Part shown: positions 18,470-28,200 of the stretch, one piece after another | How positions within the stretch are numbered: the stretch's first letter is position 1 | How the letters are laid out: the number at the start of each line of letters is the position of its first letter | Source: Candidatus Nitrospira nitrosa | GTDB lineage: Bacteria > Nitrospirota > Nitrospiria > Nitrospirales > Nitrospiraceae | DNA: 64,000 nucleotides | Reading direction: 5' to 3' | NCBI RefSeq assembly: GCF_001458735.1 | Contig: NZ_CZQA01000001.1 | Location: 930,001-994,000 of the forward strand | Notes under the pieces: model-generated | Database searches by the model: none | The model's input: the letters and a program-made list of their open reading frames with translations, nothing else | Told to the model about the DNA's origin: nothing | Position numbers and translations under genes: made by a program

Positions 18470-19998
18470 GCCTGCGTGCTCTCAGACTTCAGCGAACGAT
18501 TAATCAGGAACTGGATCAACAGTCTCGTCCCAATACCAGTCGGACCTTTGGGAATGTACGCGCGTTCCCGCTCGCTCCAATCGGTACTGGCGATATCGAG
18601 GTGTACCCACGGATAGTCGCCCACGAATTTGCTTAGGAACAGGGCAGCGGTGATCATGCCGCCGCCACGCCCACCGATATTTCGCATATCGGCGACATCG
18701 CTTCGTAATTGCTCGAAGTATTCCTCCCACAATGGCATTTCCCACACCCGCTCTCCGGCTCGGAGCCCGGCGCTCGTGATTGAATCCTTCAACTTCGTAT
18801 CGGTGCCGAACATGCCGATCGCGAATTGTCCCAGGGCGACCACGCAGGCCCCGGTCAGCGTTGCGATGTCGATGAGTGCGGCCGGTTTAAATCGGGTGGC
18901 ATAGGCCAAGCCGTCCGACAGAATCAACCGACCCTCAGCATCCGTGTTTTGAACCTCCACGGTTTTTCCAGAGAGCGTGGTGACCACGTCTCCAGGACGC
19001 ATGGCACGACCACCGGGCATGTTCTCCGCTACCGGAAGGATGCCAATGAGGTTGAGGGGCAATTTCAGACGGGCCGCTGCGCGTACGGTGGCTAGGACCT
19101 CAGCTCCGCCGGTCATGTCGGCTTTCATTTGCTCCATGTTCTCAGCTGGTTTGAGGGAGATCCCTCCCGTATCGAACGTGATGGTCTTACCAACCAAGAC
19201 CACCGGGCGATCATCTTTCTTTTTGGATCCGTGGTACTGGAGAATAATGAATTTAGGTGGTTCGTGGCTGCCCTTCGCAACGCCAAGTAACGCACCCATC
19301 CCGAGCCGCTCCATCTCCTTTTGTTCCAGGATTTTGAGGCTGACCCCGGCATCCTTTGCTACGGCCTTCGCCTCGCTGGCAATCTTGGTTGGGGTCATCA
19401 CGTTCGAAGGATGGTTGCAGAGGTCACGAACGAAGACGGTAGCTTCAGCGGTCGCGATCCCACGACGGATGCCCTCAGAAACGGAGTTCAGCGGGCTTTT
19501 CTGCGAGACCAGTATAGTCATGGCGGTGACGTCCTTGCCCGTCGGCTTCTCACTGCGATAGGACGTGAACTGATAGCTTCCTAAGATCGCCCCTTCGGTC
19601 AGGGTCTGGGACAAGTCGCTCAGTGAAGCCCCGTGTGGTATGGCGCTCGGCAGCGTAACCGTAAAGGATCCGGCTTTTGATTGGCGAACCCGTTTGACGG
19701 CATACCCCATGGCTTGGCGAATCTTTTCCAAGCTGAGTTGATGGGGCTTTCCAAGACCCGCTAAAACCAGACGCTTCGCTGGAAGCGTTCCATGGGTGTG
19801 AAGCAAGAGGACCTCTTGAGCCTTCCCCTCGAACTCCCGTGATCGCTGGAGGTCGCGAAGTGATCCACCAAGGGCTCGATCCAACGAAACTCCATCGGGT
19901 GATGAGAGGATGTCATCCTCGCAGAGTAGGATGACGAGCGCTTCTGTACGGTCGGTATCGACGCGTCCCTGTTTGGCGTGAACCCGCATGATATTCAT
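18466..19998 (-). CDS. pepA: Leucyl (cytosol) aminopeptidase
   Basis: The 510-residue protein has the M17 signature NTDAEGRL and the metal-binding stretch GKTITFDTGGISLKP with MKADMTGGAEV. The enzyme is a two-zinc hexamer that removes N-terminal residues, and in some bacteria it also binds DNA. I chose ATG 19998 because AAGGAGA lies just upstream; an ATG ten codons earlier has none. nagZ overlaps its stop. Together the two could help recycle peptides and sugars from the cell wall, but pepA is also a general housekeeping enzyme. Confidence 0.95.
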   Translation of the reverse strand: MNIMRVHAKQGRVDTDRTEALVILLCEDDILSSPDGVSLDRALGGSLRDLQRSREFEGKAQEVLLLHTHGTLPAKRLVLAGLGKPHQLSLEKIRQAMGYAVKRVRQSKAGSFTVTLPSAIPHGASLSDLSQTLTEGAILGSYQFTSYRSEKPTGKDVTAMTILVSQKSPLNSVSEGIRRGIATAEATVFVRDLCNHPSNVMTPTKIASEAKAVAKDAGVSLKILEQKEMERLGMGALLGVAKGSHEPPKFIILQYHGSKKKDDRPVVLVGKTITFDTGGISLKPAENMEQMKADMTGGAEVLATVRAAARLKLPLNLIGILPVAENMPGGRAMRPGDVVTTLSGKTVEVQNTDAEGRLILSDGLAYATRFKPAALIDIATLTGACVVALGQFAIGMFGTDTKLKDSITSAGLRAGERVWEMPLWEEYFEQLRSDVADMRNIGGRGGGMITAALFLSKFVGDYPWVHLDIASTDWSERERAYIPKGPTGIGTRLLIQFLINRSLKSESTQA

Positions 19999-20094
19999 TG
20001 GCTCTCCTTGGTGAATATGAACGATCAACCGCTATCAGCCCTTGAGAGTTCGTGGTCGCAATAGGTCTGGCATTCCGATGGTCCAGGGGATCCC

Positions 20095-20730
20095 TCACAC
20101 ACCTCGCATCTCGGGTGCCCAAATATGTTTGTGCAATTGGAGTTGAAGACGAGCACGGAGGCGGTCTGCGAGCAGCCATTCTGCTAACTGGCGAGGATCG
20201 AGTGTCCCGAACACCGGACTGAAGAGGATTGGGCAGCGATCGGTCAAATGGAATTGTTGAAGAATGTCTTTTGCCCATTCATAGTCGGTGCGATCTTGAA
20301 TGACGAATTTGACTTCATCTCGCGGTCTCAGCCGCCCCACATTCGGCCAGTGCATGCGGTCTGTCATACCGCTTCCTGGGCATTTCACATCCAGAATGAT
20401 ACGAACGGATGGATCGACGGTGCTGGTATCGACTGCGCCACTCGTTTCAAGCAGGACGGTGAAGCCGTCGTGACACAATCGATCTAACAGAATCGTCGTT
20501 TCCGCTTGTGCCAAGGGTTCGCCTCCCGTCACCTCGACCAAGGGACACCCATACGAACGAACTTTCTCAAGAATGTCCTCGATGGATTGGTCTGTTCCTC
20601 CAAAGAATGCATACGCTGTGTCGCACCAGGTGCAGCGAAGCGGACAGCCGGTGAGGCGCACAAACACGCAGGGCAATCCAGCAAAGGTTGATTCCCCTTG
20701 AATGCTATGAAAGATTTCGGTGACGCGCAT
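20095..20730 (-). CDS. queE: 7-carboxy-7-deazaguanine synthase (radical SAM)
   Basis: From ATG 20730 the protein is 211 residues and opens with VTEIFHSIQGEST, the usual QueE start. The radical-SAM cluster motif is CPLRCTWC (CxxxCxxC), followed by EVTGGEPLAQ and LETSGA. QueE makes the 7-deazaguanine ring on the path to queuosine in tRNA. An in-frame ATG at 20823 would add 31 residues that overlap the upstream gene and look non-coding, so I prefer the internal start, though its ribosome site is weak. No other que gene is in the window. Confidence 0.9.
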   Translation of the reverse strand: MRVTEIFHSIQGESTFAGLPCVFVRLTGCPLRCTWCDTAYAFFGGTDQSIEDILEKVRSYGCPLVEVTGGEPLAQAETTILLDRLCHDGFTVLLETSGAVDTSTVDPSVRIILDVKCPGSGMTDRMHWPNVGRLRPRDEVKFVIQDRTDYEWAKDILQQFHLTDRCPILFSPVFGTLDPRQLAEWLLADRLRARLQLQLHKHIWAPEMRGV

Positions 20731-20806
20731 GAACAACGTGTGGGCTAACTCATGATGGACGTGGTGATTCGCCGAAGAGGGAGTACCTCCGGTCATCAAC
20801 ATTGGT

Positions 20807-21487
20807 TCAGGGCCACTTGACAACCGGCCAGTGATGACGACGGGCTATAGCATCCATTCCCCGAATCGGATTGACCACGGTCGGATGTCCTACGGCGCGG
20901 AGGAGGTCAACGTCTCCCGGACTATCGCCATACGCGTAGCATTGGGATAAATCCAATGTGAGGTCTTGGGTCAACTGATCGATCAGCTGACGTTTTCCCG
21001 CTCCATATGGGAGTGGAGGCACAAGCAAACCCGTATAGAGGCCATGCTGCTGCTCCAACCGGCTGGCAAAACAGCGATCCACTTGAAGTGCGTCTGCGAC
21101 AGGGGCGATCAGAAAGTCGAGCGATCCGGTCACGAAAATGATGGTATGGCCTGCCCGGCGGTGTTCATCAAGCTTACGCATCGCGATCGCCGAGACACGA
21201 GGACAGAGCTCTTCCCGACAAAATTCTTCACCCAGGGGTTCGATCACCTGGGAAGGTTTCCCGGCCAAGTACAGCTTCCGTTGGCGGAGAGGATGGAGCG
21301 ATAAGGGAGGAATGTGCCGCAAGAGCCACGCAACGCTGTCTCGAGCTTCAGGCCAACCGACAATCCCCCGATGCCATAGCCAACGGAAGAACCTCAACTC
21401 ACTTGCTTCGCCGGGTAAAATTGTATTGTCGACATCGAAAAATGCAGCAACCGTAGAAGCCAGGTCTCGTTGATCAGTCTGTATCAT
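20807..21487 (-). CDS. HAD-superfamily phosphatase (SerB-like, HAD-IB)
   Basis: The 226-residue protein has the HAD motif I DVDNT (18-22), motif II FVTGS, and the motif III/IV segment CYAYGDSPGDVDLLRAVGHP. This layout fits the HAD-IB group, which includes phosphoserine phosphatases and related phosphomonoesterases. The substrate cannot be told from sequence. Its stop lies about 77 bases before the chosen queE start, so the two are probably one transcript. Confidence 0.88.
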   Translation of the reverse strand: MIQTDQRDLASTVAAFFDVDNTILPGEASELRFFRWLWHRGIVGWPEARDSVAWLLRHIPPLSLHPLRQRKLYLAGKPSQVIEPLGEEFCREELCPRVSAIAMRKLDEHRRAGHTIIFVTGSLDFLIAPVADALQVDRCFASRLEQQHGLYTGLLVPPLPYGAGKRQLIDQLTQDLTLDLSQCYAYGDSPGDVDLLRAVGHPTVVNPIRGMDAIARRHHWPVVKWP

Positions 21488-21745
21488 GCGAGCGTCACGG
21501 AGACGTGAATTGAGAGCGCAATTCTACCGGACGATTCGTTCATTGACAAGAATTTTGGGCTACTTCTATAATGCAGCCTCCTTTTCCCTCGTGTGCTGAC
21601 TTGGGGGCTTCACCGCAGGGTTCGTGATATGAGTCTGCGAGAAGGCCAGGGTGAGTGAAATCCCATGACGGATGTTTCATGGCCGTCATGCGGTTGAGCG
21701 CCCCAAGAACATGGTGGCAGGCCGGGTTGAAACTTCCTGCTGAGT

Positions 21746-21829
21746 GCCGAAGTGGTGGAATGGCAGACACGCACGTTTGAGGGGCGTGTGGCGCAAGCCG
21801 TGCGGGTTCAAGTCCCGCCTTCGGCACCA
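21746..21829 (+). tRNA. tRNA-Leu (anticodon GAG)
   Basis: The acceptor GCCGAAG pairs with CTTCGGC and CCA is encoded at 21827-21829. The anticodon stem CACGT/GCGTG holds the loop TTGAGGG, giving anticodon GAG for CTC/CTT. It has a class II variable arm (TGGCGCAAGCC region) and a T arm with GGTTCAAGTCC. It is the second leucine tRNA in the window. Confidence 0.95.
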
Positions 21830-22322
21830 TAAGATTCTTCGTCGTAAAGCTCAGGGTACTCCCTGAACTGCCAACGGTGATTGGCCTTCAGTTCACTCGT
21901 ATAGGCCGATTGACTCAGTCGCTTCCTAACCCACGGCTTCTCCTGAATTAGTTCTTGTCTCGATAGTATCGGACGACTTCGAATTTCCATACAATCTAAC
22001 CTAACGCATCCATGCATGGTTCCTTCGTATGGAGTAACTGGCACCTCTAGCACGGGTACGAACGGTACTGGTGAGAAGGGATCGCCCCAATCCTGTCTCT
22101 GGTAACAGTGCTGCCCAGGCTTCTTGCCTTAGAAGCGAGGCATTCCTGATGTGGGGTGCCATTAGGACCTAGACTTTCGACTCCGCATAATAGGACACTG
22201 CGGGCCATTTGGGCCTAGCCATGGAGTGTGTAGGGTCTGTCATGAGGGTATGTCGTTAACCTCCCTCTACCGCCACCTCAGCTAGTATTCGGCTAGCCCA
22301 TCACGAGACTAAGGAGCTTCAC
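21830..22322. promoter_or_regulatory. Gene-free region before the first PAS kinase, with a repeated motif
   Basis: I see no convincing gene in this 493-base stretch; a minus-strand reading frame runs into the tRNA and is probably spurious. It holds a short hairpin (GCTTCT...AGAAGC near 22120-22137) and the motif GCCATTAGGACCTAGACTTT starting at 22159. A closely matching motif occurs at 25086, before the second PAS kinase. A weaker relative, GGCCATTTGGGCCTAG, lies at 22203. This may be the control region of the kinase. Confidence 0.45.
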
Positions 22323-24980
22323 ATGAACGGCCCCCTTCCTCTTGTCGATGTCCTGCGTCAACAAGTTGCTCATCTTGTGCGTGAACAGGCCGAGCGAGAC
22401 ACGGTGTTGCATGAGCGAACTCGGCATCTTCGTGTGGCTCAGGCCCTCGCTCATCTGGGTAGTTGGGAGTGGGAAATCGAGGGCGGGGCTGTTCGGTGCT
22501 CGTCTGAGTTGTATCGGATTTTTGGCCGTGAATCTGGGGCAGAGCAGCTGACCTTTGATGGGTTTATCACGGCAGTGTTCCCAGAAGATCGTGATCGGGT
22601 CCTGGCCTCTATCAATCAGGCCCTGGGTGGCCGAGCGTCGTATGATGTGGAATATCGGATCGTGCGACCAAACGGAGAGGTGCGGACCATTCATTCCTGC
22701 GCGGAGGTCTTGCGTGACGACAATGGAAAGCCCTGTCGCATGTCCGGGTCTGTTCTGGACATCACCGATCGGACGCGCATAGCAGAAACATTGCGCTCCT
22801 CGCAGGACAAACTGAGGCAAGCGCTCCAGGCATCGGGTATCGGACTGTGGGACTGGAACACGCATACCAACGAGATGGTCCTGTCGGAGGAATGGAAGCG
22901 TCAGCTTGGGTACGACAAGGCGGAGCTTTCAGACTCATTCGAGACGTGGGAAGGTCTGTTGCATCCGGATGATCATGATCGTGTCGTGGTTTGCTTGCAG
23001 GACGCTGTGTGTAAACGTCAGGACGAATATCGCCAGGAATACCGGCTAAGGCACAAAGATGGGACCTATCGATGGATTGAGTCTCGGGCCGCGTTGGTGA
23101 CAGAAGCTGACGGGCGTCAGATCCGCTTCCTCGGTTCACATATGGACATTACGGATCGCAAACGCATGGAGCAAGCGGTCCGAGAAAGTGAAGACCGGTA
23201 CCGAACGTTGGTCGACCTGTCCCCATCCGGAGTCTTTGTCTTCTGTGAAGGGCGGGCCGTCTACGTCAACCACAGAGGCGCTCTTCTCCTCGGGGCGAGC
23301 GATCCTCCGGAGCTTCTCGGTCGATCCATGTTCGAGTTTCTCCATCCAGACTACCACCACGATGTCCATGAACATGCCCACCGGGTGCTTGCTGGAAACG
23401 GGTCGGTTCATAGCGCGGAACGAACCTATCTCCGGAAAGATGGAACGTCGATCCCTGTTCAAATGGAGGCCGCCAGGATCGTCTGGAATGGTACCCCCGC
23501 CATCATCGTGCTGATCTCCGATGTCACTGAGCGTAAGCAGGCGGAAGAAGCCTTACGGGCGAGCGAGGAGCGGTTTGCTAAAGCGTTCAAGACCAGTCCC
23601 CATCCCATTCTCATCAGTGAGATTGACACAGGGCGGTTGGTAGAGGTCAACGATGCGGCCAGCCGGCTGTTATGTCATCACACGGAGGAACGGGAAAGCC
23701 AGATTGTTTCAGAGCTCGAGGTTTTGGGCTCGGCTGAGGAGCAAGTCCGTTTTCGCGAACGAATGCGAGAGGTTGGACCGCTCCGAAACATGGAGGTGAG
23801 TCTCCGGGCCAGCAATGGCGATATCCGCCGCTTCCTCCTGTCGTCGGAGGTCATCGAGCTGAATGGGAAGCCTTGTAGGGTGACGGTTGGGGATGATGTC
23901 ACTGATCGGAAACGAGCTGAAGACGAGTTGCGCCGATCACATGGTTTGTTGCGGCAGGTCATCGATGGCTCACCGAATTTTATCTTTGCCAAAGATAGCG
24001 AAGGGCGGTTTACGATGGCTAACAAAGCGGTTGCTGATTGTTATGGGACAACGGTGCACGATTTGATTGGACAGACAGACGCCGATTTTAATCCCCATTG
24101 GGATGAGGTGGAGTTTTCCCGCGAGAAGGATCTCGAGGTCATGACGTCTCTGCAGGAGTGCTTTGTTGCTGAGGAAAAGTTCACGGATTGGTCTGGTGCA
24201 ACGCGCTGGTTGCAAACCATCAAACGACCGATTGTCGATGACCAGGGGTGTTTTCATATGGTGCTTGGATCGGCGACAGACATTACGGAACGGAAGCGGA
24301 TGGAAGAAACACTGCTCCAGCACGAACGGGATCTGAATGCCGCGTTACAGGATCGAGAACGGATCAGCCAGGACCTGCACGACGATATTCTTCAATCAGT
24401 TTATGCAGCCGGGCTCGGGTTGGAAGCTTGTCGGTCGATGATGAAGCGGCAACCTGAGTTGACCACAGATCATTTCATGGCGACCTTGGAACAGGCCATT
24501 GAGCAACTCAACCAGGTCATTGCGAAGATCCGTAACTTCATCTCAGGGCTTGAGGCTCGTGTTATACACGGTGTCGATTTCATAGAGGACTTGCGAACTA
24601 TGGTACAGACGATGTGCAGGGCATCGCCCATTCAATGCCGGGTACGGATCGATGACAGGGTCGGGCAGTATTTCTCACCTGAACTGGCGGTCCATCTCAT
24701 CAATATTGTAAGAGAGGCATTGAGTAATGCCCTTCGTCATAGTCATGCCACACGTATTACCGTGTCGTTGCGTCAGTTCCTTGGATCAGTCCGCCTGACG
24801 GTGACGGATAATGGTATCGGATTCAATCCAAAGTCGGTTCAGGGTGTTGGTCATGGTCTGGAAAATATGACGGCGCGAGCGCACAAAGCCGGCGGGGTGT
24901 TTGCCGTACGATCGGAACCTCACTGCGGGACCAGGGTTCTTCTTGATCTCCCCAAAGATTCTCCAAACTATTCCAATTAA
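22323..24980 (+). CDS. Multi-PAS sensor histidine kinase (NarL-partner type)
   Basis: The 885-residue protein has no membrane segments, so it is probably cytoplasmic. Five PAS/PAC units follow one another, each closing in a D(I/V)T(D/E)R signature near residues 145, 274, 399, 524 and 652. A HisKA_3 dimerisation domain carries the phospho-acceptor H686 in SQDLHDDILQS, and a HATPase_c domain fills about 780-880 (REALSNALRHSHATRITV, DNGIGFN, GHGLENM). This kinase class phosphorylates NarL/FixJ regulators; a matching one is encoded downstream at 31576. The C-terminal half is closely related to that of the next, giant kinase. Confidence 0.92.
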   Translation: MNGPLPLVDVLRQQVAHLVREQAERDTVLHERTRHLRVAQALAHLGSWEWEIEGGAVRCSSELYRIFGRESGAEQLTFDGFITAVFPEDRDRVLASINQALGGRASYDVEYRIVRPNGEVRTIHSCAEVLRDDNGKPCRMSGSVLDITDRTRIAETLRSSQDKLRQALQASGIGLWDWNTHTNEMVLSEEWKRQLGYDKAELSDSFETWEGLLHPDDHDRVVVCLQDAVCKRQDEYRQEYRLRHKDGTYRWIESRAALVTEADGRQIRFLGSHMDITDRKRMEQAVRESEDRYRTLVDLSPSGVFVFCEGRAVYVNHRGALLLGASDPPELLGRSMFEFLHPDYHHDVHEHAHRVLAGNGSVHSAERTYLRKDGTSIPVQMEAARIVWNGTPAIIVLISDVTERKQAEEALRASEERFAKAFKTSPHPILISEIDTGRLVEVNDAASRLLCHHTEERESQIVSELEVLGSAEEQVRFRERMREVGPLRNMEVSLRASNGDIRRFLLSSEVIELNGKPCRVTVGDDVTDRKRAEDELRRSHGLLRQVIDGSPNFIFAKDSEGRFTMANKAVADCYGTTVHDLIGQTDADFNPHWDEVEFSREKDLEVMTSLQECFVAEEKFTDWSGATRWLQTIKRPIVDDQGCFHMVLGSATDITERKRMEETLLQHERDLNAALQDRERISQDLHDDILQSVYAAGLGLEACRSMMKRQPELTTDHFMATLEQAIEQLNQVIAKIRNFISGLEARVIHGVDFIEDLRTMVQTMCRASPIQCRVRIDDRVGQYFSPELAVHLINIVREALSNALRHSHATRITVSLRQFLGSVRLTVTDNGIGFNPKSVQGVGHGLENMTARAHKAGGVFAVRSEPHCGTRVLLDLPKDSPNYSN

Positions 24981-25289
24981 TCCAAGCGGTTAGAAGAGCA
25001 TATCCCGGAGGCCATACGGATTGGAATTCAGTCTCTGGTTCCATCGATCCGTACGGTTCCTGCCGAGTTCCTTCAAAAGTTTCAGGCCATTTGGATCTAG
25101 ACTTTCACCCGTGGTCGTAGGAGACTAGCTCCCGCTTGGTTCCTGGTGATTAGGAACCAATAGCCTTGGGCTGAGAGCCTCGGTTTTTCCGGTACATGCC
25201 GCCATTGCACCCCATTGTTGCGTCGTGAAGTCGTTGCCGAGACAAGTCGACCGGAACTTGCGAAAGAGTGTTGAGGGAGGAGTCCCACT
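24981..25289. promoter_or_regulatory. Spacer between paralogous kinases, with motif and hairpin
   Basis: No gene is visible. The motif GCCATTTGGATCTAGACTTT begins at 25086 and matches the one before the upstream kinase. A perfect nine-base hairpin follows: TTGGTTCCT at 25136-25144 and AGGAACCAA at 25152-25160 with a seven-base loop. The giant kinase has its own ribosome site just before 25290 (GAGGGAGGAG), so this stretch is probably its promoter region. Confidence 0.45.
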
Positions 25290-28200
25290 ATGAATTCGAC
25301 CAGTCACCTGGCTGAATTGGATTTGCTGCGCAGGCAGGTCGCCGATCTTTCACGGGAATTGACGGAGCGGGATCAGACCTTACAGGAGTTCTCGCGACAG
25401 CGAGACGACGAATTACAGGATTTGCGCGAACGTTCGGACATGTTGCGCGCGATCGTTGCCGGGACGGCTGCGGAGACCGGGGAAGACTTCTTCTCAACGC
25501 TCGTGTGCCATCTCAGCTCAGTACTGGGCGTCCAGTATGCTGTTGTTGGGGAGATCCAACACAATCCGGTGAAGAAAATCCGTACCCTCGCCGTCTCAGC
25601 CAACGGCAATCTTGTCGACAACTTCGAATACCCACTGATGAATACTCCGTGTGAAACCGCGCTGGGTCAGTCCTTTGCCTGTTTCGAGCGGGATGTCAGA
25701 ACGGTGTTCCCACTCTTTGGGCATTTGGCTCGGCTGGGTGTCGAAGGATATTGTGGAGTCCCGCTCAGGGCAAAAGGCGGAGCGGCCATGGGACTCCTCG
25801 TCCTGATGGATACCAAGCCTCTCCGCAATAGCGATCGACTACGGTCGCTGATGGCGGTTTTTGCCTCGCGGGCAGCGGCGGAGCTCCAACGGCGGCACTC
25901 CGAAACAATAGTCCAACAACAGCAGCGGCAGTTGCTGGAAGCCCAAGCGCGTGCGCACCTGGGTAGCTGGGACTGGGATCTCGACAGCGGCATTGTGCGC
26001 TGGTCGGAAGAACAATTTCGGATCTTCGGCTATGAACCCGGCCATATGGCTGTCAGCTATGACACCTTTCTGGCTTCCCTCTACCCCTTGGATCGGCCAC
26101 GTGTACAGAGCGCCATCGACACTGCACTGAAAGGCGGCACCACCTACGACGTTGAATGTCGTATCGTCCTTCCTGATCATACGATTCGTGCGATCCATTG
26201 CCGAGGAGAAGTCTCTCGAGATGTCGACGGTCGTCCTCTCTGCATGTCGAACAGCGTGTTGGATATTACGGATCGTCAGCACAGTGAAGAGGAACTCCGT
26301 CTTTCCCGGGAGCGACTCCAACAAGCTCTTCGGGCATCAGGCACTGGGCTATGGAATTGGAACACTGAAACGAATGCGGTAGTTTTTTCCGAGGAGTGGA
26401 AGCGGCAGTTAGGCTATGGCGGGACAGAGCTTGTCGATGCATTTGAGACATGGACAACCCTTCTGCATCCAGACGATCGTGAGGGTGCCATCGCATATGC
26501 CAGGCAGTATCAAGCTGCGCCCGATGGCGATTATCGACAGGAGTTTCGTCTGCGGCACAAAGACGGTACCTATCGATGGATTGAGGCGCGGGCCTCATTC
26601 GTAGCAGAACCTGATGGCCGGCGGATCCGTCTCCTTGGATCCCATACCGATATTACCGATCGTAAATTGATGGAGGAGTCGATACGGGAGAGTGAAGAAC
26701 GATACCGGACATTGGTTGAGCTCTCTCCATCCGGTGTTTTTGTCTTCTGTGAAGGACGAACGGTCTATGTCAATCGAACCGGTACTCTCTTAATGGGCGC
26801 ACGAGAGACTCAGGAGATTCTTGACCGACCGACCTTTGACTTCGTCCATCCAGACTATCATCAAGAGGTCCGTGAGAATGTGAAACGGCTGCTGAGTGGT
26901 GGCGTGTCAGTCCATAGTGCGGAGCGAGTCTATGTGCGGTTGGATGGCACGACGATCCCCGTTCAAGTCGAAGCCGGACGGATCACTTGGGACGGCAAGC
27001 CGGCCATTCTTGGGATGTTTTCCGATATTACAGAACGGAAGCAGGCAGAAGATGCTCTGGCTAATCTGAATGCGACGTTGGAACGCCAGGTGAGCGATCG
27101 AACGGAGGCGCTGTGCCAGAGCGAAGAACGGTTCAGGCAATTTTTTGACCATGCCCCGAATGTAAAGGCTCTGAAGGATCACAACGGCCGCTATTTGTAT
27201 ACCAATCGGCGGTTCGATGAGGTGTTCGGGCTTGCACCCGGTGCGGCCGTGGGACGGACAGATGAGGAGCTATTCTCTCAGGAGCAGGCCGCACAGTTTC
27301 GAGCGAATGATAGAAAAGTTTTGGCCAGCGGCCGTGGACAGGAATTCGAGGAGGTGACGCAGCAGCGGGATGGGCTTCGTGTCAGTATCGTGGTGAAATT
27401 CCCGGTGGCCGATGCCGCCGGTCATCTCTCGGCCATTGGAGTTATCGCTACTGATGTGACCGAGCGCAATCGTACGCAAGAGGCGTTGAGGGAGAGTGAG
27501 GATCGGTGGCAGCAGTTCGCGGAGTCGGTTAGGTCGGCATTCTGGATTGCGGACGTGGGACAGGACGAACGGCAGGTGCTGTACGTCAACTCGGCGTTTA
27601 CCTTTATCTGGGGCATTGAGCGCGAGGAAATCTATCAAAATTGGTCGCTGTGGATTGAATCAATCCATCCGGATGATCGCATGCGGGTGAAGACCAGCCA
27701 TGATCGATTTGTCAGTGGTGGGATGACGGCGGTGTTCCATTGTGAGTACCGAATCGTGGGACGGGATGGCCATATCCGCTGGATTTCCGATCGACGCGTT
27801 CGAATGGCTGGGAGAGAGAATCGTATTGCGGGGATCGCAGAAGATATCACCCATCACAAGCAGCAATTGGCACTGATGGCCCAGACGGAATCGATCGGGA
27901 AAATCGGGGGATGGCAGTTCGATTTTCTCACAGACCGGCTGTGGTGGAGCGACGAGACGTACCACCTCCATGAAACGACGCCGGAGATATTCAACCCGAC
28001 GGTGGAAGCGTCGTTGAATTTTTATACACCCGAAAGCCGTCCGATTATGGCTGAAGCGTGGCTGAATGGGGTGACACGGGGGCAGCCTTGGGATCTCGAA
28101 CTGGAACTCATCTCCGTGAAGGGACGACGGATTGCTGTTCGGGCAACCGGTCAGGTTGATGTTCTGGAAGGACGGGCAGTTAGAGCCTACGGCACGTTCC

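Noticed and set aside
20731-20823. N-terminal extension of QueE from the upstream ATG
   Set aside because: It overlaps the phosphatase gene and adds residues not seen in QueE, whose usual start fits ATG 20730.
21540-21830. A 96-residue minus-strand frame across tRNA-Leu
   Set aside because: The N-terminal KAGLEPARLAPHAP is the usual false translation of a tRNA gene read backward.
21830-22053. A minus-strand frame of about 80 residues after tRNA-Leu
   Set aside because: It ends inside the tRNA gene and has no clear ribosome site; the chain resembles no known protein.
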